A stretch of 64,000 nt of DNA. Origin: Scolanthus callimorphus. Taxonomy: Eukaryota > Cnidaria > Anthozoa > Actiniaria > Edwardsiidae. Below are positions 12,001-24,000 of this stretch, piece after piece. Each line of letters starts with the position of its first letter. The stretch's first letter is position 1. The notes below the pieces were generated by a model. That model saw only the letters and a list, made by a program, of their open reading frames with translations, made no database searches and was not told the DNA's origin. The position numbers and the translations under genes are program-made. The stretch spans positions 62,001 through 126,000 of the forward strand of contig JAWWUD010000108.1 of the NCBI GenBank assembly GCA_033964015.1. The letters are read 5' to 3'.

Positions 12001-15000
12001 GTTCGTTCGTCCGAATTCACACAGGCAACCCATGAAGAGTTTTATAGCAGATTGGAAAGGGATGACCCTCAGACAACCAAACTTTGGCGAAATTATCTTA
12101 ATGGGGGTGCAACTGCGTAGTCCCGTGGTCAAAGGAGAAAATGTTTATTATTGGGATGAAAGCTAAAACAACCAAACTTGGGTGAAATTATCTGAGTGGC
12201 AAGGGGGTTGCAAGTGCTAAGTCGCGTGATATGGTGACAGGCTTTGTACAATGGCAACCTTTTTATGTCATTAACACAGAACAATATGTTATTATCGGAG
12301 GCATGTTTATGTTGCCACAGGTTTTGCATTGACGGGCGCAAAAAGGGGGCGCAAAAAGACCGACAAAATGATTTTCAAAGTATTTCAGGGACGACAGACA
12401 AATGAACGGGGATATTTTGCTAAATTAGCGTTAAATAATGTTCATAGCCATCCTTAAAAGAGATAATATTTCGTGCATCTGGTCAGGAAACAAAGCCTGG
12501 TTTTGTACAGTAACAGTGGGTGTCATCAAAGCATTTTACCTGTTTGTTTCGCTTTTCGGCACGAGGGCGTCGAAGTGGTTGTCTCTCACTCGAAGTACTT
12601 TGCAAACAGATGGACTTGATGAGGATGTAGACACACAATCGTCCAGCTGAGTTTCCTTACCCGGAGAGAAGACAGTCTCAACTATGCCCTCGTCGCGTAC
12701 ATCTACCACTACTACAGTTGTGCTCAGCACACTGGCGATCACTTTGAGCATGATGTCGACAACCTCGAGGTTATACGAGCGCTCGCCAACATGCTTCTCA
12801 AACTCGGCCATCAGATCATCTCCCAGGTAAAACTGTTGAAAATACGTCAGATTGTGTCGAAGCCCACTCCGGCACAAACTAAAAATGTCGCTCGGGGACA
12901 CCACGGTAGAGACTTGTCCTGCCAAGCTCTTTGATAGTGCTCTTGCCAGGCAGTGGCCATCTCCTTGAACTCTTATAATTTCAAACTTCTCTTTGTCGAG
13001 ATAATTAGGAACTGAAAGCTTGATGCTAAAACAGACAGCAAACGATTGACATTTAATATCTGGCGAAAAATGACGTGATTCCATCTTGAATAAGAAGGAA
13101 AATAAGTATAACAGTTCGATACTTACTAAGTGCTCGTAGCTGCCATATTGAACCACCACGTGCGGAAAGAGGGATTTCGTAATCCACGACTCTAAGGCTA
13201 ACAAAATTTCGCGCGCTCAGGGGTCCTCTTAGGGGCAAAAATGAACTGGAGGGGAAGCAATGCAATACAATACAATGTAATAGCGACGTTGTATACTAGG
13301 GCAAGATTGGAATGTGACCCCGCAGGCCGCAGAGTTTAGCTGGCAATGTCCCTCTGCTGAAAAAATACTGTGCTGATGTTCTTCAAGCACAAGGGATACT
13401 CCCTGTGGCCGGCAGCGGATCTGAACAGCCAAGCAGGGCGGGCTGTGAACGGCTCGTGATCTTCGGCTCGCATTAATTGCTTTTCTAAAAGAGCGCTTAA
13501 TCCGTGCTCAATTGGAGTGGTGTTGACATGCAAAGAGTATGTTAATAAGATCGCCGGTTGGGTGGTGAAATCCGATCTCGTTCAACTTTAACAACAAAGC
13601 CGAAGGAACAAAGATCGGGGGGAAGTATATAGTAGTTACCGTTAGAATTTTGAAGTATTTGCAGGACCGCTTACTCCAATAAAGGATTCAATAAAGGACC
13701 TATCAATCAGTAGATATGTAAGAAAGAATAAAAACTTGAATGGTTGATTAATGCACCAGTCATTTGACATTACGGCCCCCCGACCCCCGGGACAGAGCGG
13801 GCCGGAATTTAACATTCACTAAGTGTTAAATGTTACTATTTTTCCGGGGCCGGTTCCTGAAAGGTTGGATAAAGTTATCCACGGATAAAAGTTATCTGTT
13901 GTATAGGTTTTGTTCAGGATTTATCCGTTGGATAAGCGTTTATCCACTGATAACTCTTAACTGGCCTTCTAGGAACCGGCCCCCGGTCACCAGGGACATG
14001 GTCGCTGTTAAAGTTCCCGGTCTCCGGGGGACACTTTTGCAACATGGCGAAACGCGCCCTTACTTTGAATAACGCATTTCATCATCTAGCCTCAGAGAAA
14101 AGATAAACGTTTTATTTTCTGCGTGTAGTAAAAAAGTCTGTTGGTTTTATTCTTTATGCGCTACAAATGACGAAATTATTATTATTCATGTGCGCGAAGC
14201 GCAGCCCAAATGACGAATTTCTCATGCAGCTTGTAACGTCGAACTGGATCTCGACTTGGCGGCGACATTTTGACTCGCGTTTTGATTCGTTACCTGCCAA
14301 GGTTCTACTGGAGAGAGAACTTTCATTTTTTTTCCTGTCATTTCCGGGTGCCCTGTGGAAACTACTAGTTCCCAAGCTACAACGTAAAACAATATGGCGG
14401 TGATTTGTACACTCAATGAATAGAGTGCAGTATTGGTATATGGTAAGCCAGTTAATTATTTTAGGGGTCGTCGCTTTTGGGTCATCGCTTTTGGGTCATC
14501 GCTTTTGGGTCATCGCTTTTGGGTCTTTGGTCTTCGGTCTTCGGTCTTTGGTCTTCGGTTTCTAGACACCCATTGGAATTCACAGAGGAGTTGTATAAAG
14601 TCGTGTTTTAAAAAACTTCTTAGACATCAGAACATTATATTTTGTAGCATAGAAAGCTGTTTACTAATGTTAGTAACTAAAATCATTTTGCTGAAGAATC
14701 GTCTAAACTACACAGTAAACTGTGAAAATTTGATTCTCTACTATTTTTCTGATATTAGAGCCCTGTTTTCTTCTTTCTCGAAACCTCACCTCCTTCGTTT
14801 TCAAGAATAGAATCAGAGAAAGTTAATTTTATAAGAGATTTATAATCAGAATTACGCCATCGAAAATGGCTTTTTTTTTCAAAGTTTTTGGTGTATTTAG
14901 AGTTCGATTCATTCATCTAAATTGACAAACGTTTTCATAAAAAGATGGAAATTATCAAAATTATATATTTCCCCAAAAAAATTCAAAATTGTTAAAGAAA

Positions 15001-18000
15001 CTTTTAAAAAGTTTTGAAGAATGGATTTTAAATTAAAAGCGGTCGTTCTCTTTGTAGAAAAAAAATACTGTAACTCAATGGCTGTCTCAAGCTAGTTGTT
15101 GCTAGTTTTTTTTTAGTACAAAAAATGTTGTTGTTGTTGTTGTTGTTGCAGCAGTTAAATTAATGTCTCTAATTCTAGAGTATGAGTGCAGAATTGACTT
15201 GGAACGAGTACTACTGCAAGTCAGGACAACTTTTGTACTACCATAATCCTGTGACGGATGAATACAAGTGGGCAAATGGCAAGAAAATGGTAACGCAGCA
15301 AACAAACAAACAAACAACAGTTTTCAGATACAGCCCCTAGTTGATATAGAAACCCACTAGCTGAATAACACCTTTGTACTTCCCCTAAAGCCATCTTGTA
15401 ATAACTTTTAACAGTTTCTTAAACTTTCAAAAGAAAAAAAAACAATTCTATGGGGTAAAAGGGAATCTTGTAACCATATTATCTAGTCTGCATACCATAG
15501 CTGGCCATGGAAAATTGAATTAATGATTCTAGCTATAAGGAATCCATCCCACAAAACTCTAAAATACATGTAGTTGTTTGTAAATAAGTTGTTTGTAAAA
15601 ACCTACCAAAAACACAAAGCTATGAGCTACACAAGCCACTCTTTTTCTTTCTCTAATTCCTGGTACAATTAAATGTTGTTGAATATTTGAGGTGGTTTAT
15701 CTACAAATAAATGTAATGGTCCAAATAACATATCTAAGAAACACTTACTTAGTATGTTTATTATGCTCAAAGGAAAACAAGAAAGCCAGGAAACCCAAAA
15801 AATCTAAAGTGAAGGTGGAGTCAGGGCAAAATGATAATAAAACAGCTGCCAAGAAAAGTCCAGCAAAAGTCAAGTTAGAACCATTAGAGGAAGATGTCAA
15901 CAACAATATGTCAGCATCTATGGAAAGTCCAGGAATGGTAAAGTTGGAGCCAGTGGATGTTGAGGGAATGGAAGAATTTCCTGGCAAAAATACAGAAGCA
16001 AACATGGAGGAAAATGTTGAAGAAAATCTGGCAGATACACTTGACAGCAAAGAAAATGTTAAAGTTAAAGTTAAAAAGACCTCCTCAGCTGCAAGTAGGA
16101 GATTTATATGTGAATACTGCCAGAGAGCATTTAACCGCCTGGAACATCTAAAGATTCACGAACGGATACATACTGGCGAAAAACCCTATGTTTGTAAAGT
16201 TTGTGATAGCAGCTTTGCACAGAGTGCAAACTTTGCTCGACACATGAGGTTACACACGGGAGAGCGGCCTTACAAGTGCAAGTACTGCCCTAAGACCTTC
16301 TATGATGTCACATGTGTCATTCGGCATCAACACACTCACACTGGTGCTAAACCTTACGTGTGTAAGATCTGTGATAAAGGGTTTACTAATCCAGGAAATC
16401 TAAATGTGCATATGAGAACACACACAGGAGCAAGGCCATACACTTGTGATATCTGTAACAAAAGTTTTGGGTCAACATCGACTCTAAACACACACAAATT
16501 TGTTCACAAGGACACCAAACCCTACCCTTGTAAAATCTGTAATTCTAGTTTTGCTCTTAAAAGTGGCCTGGCTCAGCACATGAAATGGCATTCCGGGGAC
16601 CGGCCGTTCAAGTGTGACTTGTGTGATAAAGGGTTTGTTGATAATTCATCCCTTAAAAGGCATGCCAGGAGCCACACAGGATTAAGACCTCATGAGTGTA
16701 AAATGTGTGGAAAGGCTTACACATCAGCAAGTCATTTAACTCGCCACATGAAAGTGCACCTGGGAGAGAAACCATTTGAGTGTACTGATTGTGACAAAAA
16801 GTTCTCTGAGAGGTCATATCTTCGGGCGCACCAAAAGACTCACACAGGAGAGAAGCCTCATGTGTGTCAGATTTGCAACAAGGCATTTGCACACAAGTCC
16901 TCTTTTCAAAGTCATGTGAAAAATCATTCAAGTGATAAGCCTTGTAAATGTCCCACATGTGGGATGGGTTTTGTTAACAAAGCACGAGTACGTCAACATG
17001 TCAAAGTAGTGCATGCCGAGTCTAAACCTTATGTATGTAAAGTATGTAATCGAGCCTTTGTGCTCCCTCATTATTTATCTCGACATATGGAAACTCATGA
17101 GAACCCAAAGTTTCTTCAATGTGATGAATGTGGAAAGCGGTTTCTCCAGCCTGCAGTGCTTGAGCGACATAAACGCCAGCACAATGGGGAAGAGCCTTAT
17201 GAATGTGAAATATGTAAAAAGGCATTTGCTGATCCAAGAAGCAAAGCTAACTGTATGAAGAAACACAAGATGGAGGATGACGACGAAGAAGAGGAGGAGG
17301 AGGAGGAAGAAGAAGAGGTGGAGGAGTGGGAAGAAGATGACAGTGATGAAGAGGAAGAAGTTGAAGATATGGAAGATGAAGATATTGGAATGAGTTCTAC
17401 AGAGAGACATGCTGATGTAAGAGGATACTCAAGTATTAAGGAAGAAAAAGAAGAAGAAAGTTCTGATGAAATAATAGAGTGAGGATGCCTGGAGGGTGGG
17501 GTGAGGTGGGGGGGGGGTGGACTCCCATATTTTTTTAACGGAGGACAGGTGCTCATTGAGAAAAACAAATTTGACCCCTAAAAGATACCAAAATGGGTGT
17601 GGCTAAGCTTCAGAATACCCCCTGCTGAAAGATACCATTAAGTAGCGCTCCATCTAAGAACTATAGCGAAAACAATAGGGCTGCAGAAACAGTGGTCGTC
17701 TAGTGATGTTCACACTTGATTTTCTTCTTGAACCAACGAAAGACCTATTCGGAAAGAATTCAGCACTGCAAACGAAGTATTTCGCTACAAAAACAGTGAA
17801 AAAACAAATTTCAACCAATCAGAAGGCCAGGATTTGTTGACCAAGCCAATTAGTTTTTTTTAGAAATTTGACAATTTAAAAATTTACACAAAGCATAACT
17901 CAAATTCCAGATAGCCATTCACGCTTAAAAATGTCAATTCATCTGATCCCAACGCCTGATACACAAAACTGACAGATGTTTTACACCAATTCAAGGCACT

Positions 18001-21000
18001 TTTGAAAAGGCAAAGTTGCTTGATTGGGCACCATCAAAGATTGCAGATCCCAAAATTACCTGGCTTTTATCTTTTTAACCCCTAAAAGATACAACAAGCA
18101 CCCCACCCAACCAATATGGGATTCCCCCAGCCCCGCCCCCATGTGAGGATGCTACAGGCATAGTGTGCATACTGTAGCTGTATATTTTGAATGCAGCATC
18201 AGATGGCTGTTTTTAAAGAAATTAATATAATTATTTTGGTACCAAAAGAAATGAAATGGTGTTCACCTTTAAATTCAGTGCATTATGGAAGTAGTGTGTA
18301 ATGGCCCCAATGAATGTACATGTTGTAAGACTGAATGCTTAGTGTAAAAAGTGTTGAAAACTGTTTTGTGCTTTTTGCTTTTTTTTTGTGCTGAGACGTT
18401 TGCATCTCTGCTTTCTATGTTATTGTTGTTGCACTTTATGTCTTTGACTAAATGCTCTAGCACTGATTTGTACTGTTTGCTTTGTTTTGTGTTTGTGTTG
18501 TCCTACTTTTTGCATTTCTCCTGTTGTTTTATGCACTTTATGTTCTTTGTTGCACTTTGTCTTTGACAAATGCTCTAGTGAAAAGTTTACCTTCTCATTT
18601 TACCTACCTTATCTCGGGCTTTCTTTCCCTTCACAGACTTCGTTAATTTCAGCCTTTCCATTTCCATCACCAGTTCTCGTTCTGTAAAAAGTAGGAAGCC
18701 AAGGTTTCATTTACCTTATTGCTACTAATTTTCATGTTGCTTTAATTTTGCAATTTTCGCGATTAAACAAAAAATTAAAGTTACGCAAAAAAATGTCTTT
18801 GACTATGCCTTTGGTACTATGCGGTTTCTATAGTTTGTTTTTGTTTTGAGTTGATGATTTTCAGCAATAAGAAGTGTAAAATAATAAAAACATTCTGGAA
18901 AAAATGTTTTTTTTTATTTTCGCGGAAATTAATTTACTAAGAAAATAATTTTGCACGAAAATAAAGACCCGCAAAATATTCCAACCTTTCTTTCGTGAAG
19001 TTAAGTGCCCACAAAAATAATTAGTACCAATAAGGTAGTTCTGCTTTTATGAACCGCATGTCAACTAAACAGAAATGATATAAAGACAAAGTGACAAAAG
19101 AACAATATTTATGCATAATGTGTTTTGTACTCCGTTACATGTAGTGTTACTGTTTTTCTCTTTCTGAATTCAAGATCCATGATGTATAAAGCAGTAATTC
19201 AATGAGTGGTCAAATAAAGCATCATTTAATAATATGGGTTGAACAAAGTTCTATATTATTTGTGATATTTAATAACAACAAAAATTGTGTACAGTAATTC
19301 CTTAGAAGGTACCATTATTAATTTAGAGTAGTTTGATTTTGACTCATGAACAATTTACTGGGTTCTAAATGGCTCAAACTGAACAAGAATTCTTGACTTC
19401 TTAAAGCCCAACCAACAATGCAATGATACATGAGTCAGTGAACACAATATTCTGAAAATTGTAGTCAAGCTATAACAAGCACATTACTGGGACGTATAGC
19501 CAGCATTTGGGAAAGGGGGTAACTACGGCAAAAAAAAAAAGACCGACCATTTTTGTCATGTGTAATATTTTTCACCTGGGGGTGGTCACATACACCTTGA
19601 CCCCCTTTAGCTACGCCCTTGCATTTATTCTAATTTAGAAACATACCATTGATTGTGAGCTGAGCATTTTTCTCTGATAGTCTTCTTCTTTCCCTGTCTG
19701 ACTTGTCCAGCAGTTCAGCTGCACTGCGAGTGTCTTGATTTGCTTTGTCCACTAATGCAGCAAGACCTTCATTGTCTTCAAGAAGCTTCTTTCTTTCCTG
19801 ATCAAACAAATTGTTATTGCAAGGTTTAGTAATTATCCCCCCCCTCCCCTAAAAGATGCTGCCATATAGTCTTTCATCTAATAGGCTGTTATCACACAAA
19901 ATTGATTAATAATATTTAATAGTTATCAGAAAATGACATCCAGTATTCAATTCTACACATCCGTATAAGTAAAATTGCAAAGTTTGGTGAAGATTGCTGG
20001 AAAACTGACTGACATATGAATTTTCAAAACTTTGTATTCTGTTTTTTGCAAGAAATGTATGGGAAAATGCATCGAAAACGAGGGTGGACGGGCTTCAATG
20101 CCCATCCAGCCTCGACTTGACGTATTTTCCCATACATTTCTTTGTAAGTTTCGAAAATTCATATCTCAGCCAGTTTTCAAGTAATTCTTTTGAAACTGTG
20201 CAATTTTACTAATACGGATGTGTAGAATTGAAAACTGGATTTCATTTTCTGATAACTATTAAATATTATTAATCAATTATTTTACATGATAACGGCCTAT
20301 TGGGATGTAATCACTGGACACTATTAATTACTACTATTTCACACAAAAAATTACTTCTTCAAAACATTTGCTGTTTCTAAACTACTAGAAGGCAAGTAAT
20401 ACAGACACAAGTTTTTGGACCAGTTCACGAGTTTTTCAACTTTGAATTGAGGCTCACACTGTATTTATAATGCATATTTATAATGAAAATTTGAAACTGA
20501 AATATTCAGTTCCTATACTGTCTCACATACCTTTCGTAGTTCGAGTACTTCCTGGTTGGAATCTTCTGTGCGCAGGTGAAGGTTTTTAATATCAGCCTAA
20601 GAAAATTGTAATGAGATATGAAGATATCCAGCCCTCATTTCTAAGGATTTCACAAAACAGTGGTGAACGTTGAAAAAAAAAACGTTTATGATTCTGCCTA
20701 CTTAGTGATGGAAAAGCATGCCAGCCCATGGACAAAGACATGAGCCTGAACGGGCAGAATCGGAGACGTTTTTTTTTTCAGCATGCACCACGGTTCTGGG
20801 AAATCCGTAGTAATAATAATAATAATAACTTTATTTCATGAGGGTAGCACATTACAGTCAAGACTGATAAACTTGTGGCCCTCTCTAAAATATAAGTATA
20901 TATATTGCTGCTGCTAATGTGACATTAGTAGTACAGCAAAGCCATTTACACAGCACAATTATACCTAAGCTGTGGTACCTGTACCACTTTTTATCCAAGC

Positions 21001-24000
21001 TCTGCTAAAAAATCCCTGTCGTGTAAATGAGCTGTCAGCTACAGTTGATTTGTTTCATTCTACAAGGTGTACCAAAACTTCATCATGCCCAGGGCTCGAA
21101 ATTAACAGATATTAAATGTTGTAATTTTGCGACTTGCTTGAAGAGTTTTAGTCGCAAAAAGAAAACTCCAAGTAGTAAAATTAAAGGCAAACCTTAAGAT
21201 GCGACTAACTGATATTTTTTAGTCGCAAAGTGAACAATTCCGATACGGTCGCAGTTTCGAGCCCTGATGTCAATACTGCTTTTGGTGATCTTTTGAATTA
21301 GTACCTAATATTTTTCTTTTAAAGAAACTCACATTAGCAGCAGCGAGATCAGCCCTGACTCTATTGATGTCTCTGTCTTTGTCATCTTCTAACTTTTTGG
21401 ACATTCTGCCGATGCCTTTCATCTCCATCAGAAGTTCAGCATTCTTCTCTTCCAAGTCCGCAGATCTCTGAGCCACCATTGCATGCTTGTCCAATGCTTC
21501 TGACAGCCTCTTCTCCAAATCTCGGTTTGCCTGCTGCAGGTAGTCAACCTGAAGATACACAAAGGTAAAGAAGTCGGATCAACAACAACAAAAAGCACTT
21601 ATTGTTATTGGATCCTACCATAACAGCTAGAATCTCAGTCTTTTACGTGGAATTCCTACTGAAATTCCATAGATGGAATTTCAGATGGAATTTCAAATCT
21701 GGAATTCCATCTGACCCAATGAAATTGAATGAATTGAAAAATGCATTTTTGGATTGAATAATGAAATCAATAATGGAATAGTGAATTGATTATTCAACTC
21801 TAGGGGGACGCTTGATGTCTTTTGACTGTAAATGAAATCTCTGAATACTATGTATGGCCTATTTCCCATTTAAATGCATAAGATTAGGAATGAGGTTGAA
21901 ATTAGGAATGACAACGGGTTTGATTAGAATACAGTACAGATTTCATAAAAGGAAGCCATTTTTAGTTTAAGCTAATATACATGCTATTTCATAAGCATAC
22001 CTGTACATTAAGATGAGCAACCACTCTCTCAGAGCTGTCAGACCTGACATCCTTTGCAATGGCATCTATTGGGCGACCACCTTCAAGCTGCTTGTTCAAT
22101 CGCTCAATCTCCTTTTCCCGTGATTCCACCTAAACACCATAATAAAGATAGTAGAAGGATTCTTAGTGTATGGAGATTAAGTGAAAGAAATAATATTTTC
22201 TGCAAAAAATATTTCCACTCCATGTTTTGCCTGCGTAGCAAGCATTTCTGTGGAGTTTCAGGGTAGCAGAAAAGCCTGAAGGTATATTGAGAGATTTTCA
22301 GTGATTGGCCACATGACATTTTATTGGGTGAGGGCAAAAATGGAGCCCGAAAATTTGCTTAACATTTTACAGACCTCTGAAACCCATGGGAAAGCTCGCT
22401 ATGCAGGCTATAGTCACTCCACGTTGTAGTAAAGCTGAATTTTCTTTCCTTGAATTGAAAGTAAGGATTTTAAATATTGCGGAAAATAAAAACAATGCCC
22501 ATTTCATAATCTGGTGATCAACAACTGTGTGGTTTCACATGAAACGGTTTCTGTGTAGGGTGTTCCATATTATAATGGAAGTTGCTTCTTATTCATAATG
22601 TTGAATTTTCCTTTCACTTTTGTCTTTTGTGGTCAAGTTACTTTATGTGGTCAATTTCTTAGTCTGTGATCAAGACAAAGGATCAAAAGAGTGAGATAAT
22701 TCTGCATTGCAGTGGCCATTGTTTAGTGTTAAGGGCTATAAGATCTACCTTTTGGTTATTTTTTAGGTTTAGTCCTGCGCTAGCTATACTGCCTACTGGT
22801 ATATTATAGAGATTATTAAATTTTATTTTTATTTTCCTCATTTTTTCAAGGAGGTGGAGGGTCCTGATACTCAGACTAATATGGAGACTACATTCAAACA
22901 CTTTACAGACCCTTCTTGTGGTAATTGGTATACAGCACAAATAATAGTCATACTCATTGACTAATAAAAACCTGGTTTATCCCTACTCACATAATCCTCA
23001 CTTTTCCCTTTATTTTAATTCCAACATACATGTATGTGGAACATTTGAGGTACATGTAGAAGATACTTCCAATCGTCAGTTATATGTAAAATACAGAGTG
23101 AAACTACGGTTTAGTTGTGTTGCTAATACATTTTACAATCTGCTGAAAGCTTGACACCTTGGATTTGTATGCAACTGAAAACTGAAACTGAATTTGAACA
23201 TTTAAGGATTTCAATAGAGGTCTGAGGCATTCAGAAATATTCTACATGTTAATCAGCAGAATGTGTTATAGTTATCAAGATTGGAAAATAATTTGTTATT
23301 TTCACAAAACACCTTTCATTTTCACATAATATTCAAAACCAACTGCTGCCAAACAAAGACTAGACTCAATAATTATTCAAATTTAAATTTGTATAAAAAT
23401 TATCAGTTTGAATAACACGAATTTCAATAGAGTATTCCATGTTAAACAAGCAAAACCTGCAAAGAGACAAAATTAACAAGATGGTTTGGGGAAATACAAA
23501 TATTGATCAAAGATCATTTCTAATTGAGACACAACAATTTTTTGCCACAATAAAGCATCATTTCTAGTCAAAGCATGGACATTTTGATCACTAAAATTTA
23601 CTACTGTGTTGGCATCATTTGCAAAGGATTCATATTGTTTCACTTCCATTCAGTCTGGAAATCCAACACAACAATCACTAAAACACACAATACAATTTAC
23701 ATTTGGTTTATCTTTTCCATTTTTTGCTGTAGATGCTTGCGAAATTTTATCCATTTTAGATTAGGACTTGTAATTTCTAAAAAAAAATCCCACTTCAAAA
23801 TGGGACAGAATTCTGTAAAACTTCCATTATTGAACCATCCATTCATTCGCAATCCACACAGTGAAAAACCTCTGAAAATGATTTTTCTAAAGGTGGGAAT
23901 TTTTCATAAAAGCCTTATAAATATAGACAAGCCAGAAATGTTTACACTGCTCGATGGTCTGTTAGCTATACCCAATCCCATTAGCACAAGATCAACTTTG

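Larger units (their letters stand above)
2992..14571 (-). mobile_element. Complete autonomous Mutator-like element (MULE) with OTU protease
   Basis: The element is bounded by inverted ends gggtgtctagaaacc.. and ..tttctagacaccc and flanked by a perfect 10-bp duplication attggaattc at 2982-2991 and 14572-14581. Long terminal inverted repeats (about 260 bp) and a target duplication of 8-11 bp are diagnostic of MULEs. One spliced minus-strand gene (4468-13146) occupies the interior. At least four younger non-autonomous elements sit inside its introns and flanks. The element is in a CEP135 intron, in the same orientation as the host gene. Intact TIRs and duplication with only single-base frame breaks suggest a fairly recent insertion. 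Confidence 0.92.

Noticed and set aside
13229..13533. Open frames upstream of the MULE start codon as an extra exon
   Set aside because: No domain, no phase-compatible donor into the OTU exon; treated as 5' region of the element.
15692..15772. Upstream part of the zinc-finger open frame as coding
   Set aside because: The AAAG acceptor at 15772 and the phase-matched WW-like exon make this stretch intron.
16653..17568. Antisense open frames over the zinc-finger exon
   Set aside because: Shadows of the C2H2 repeats and the acidic tail.
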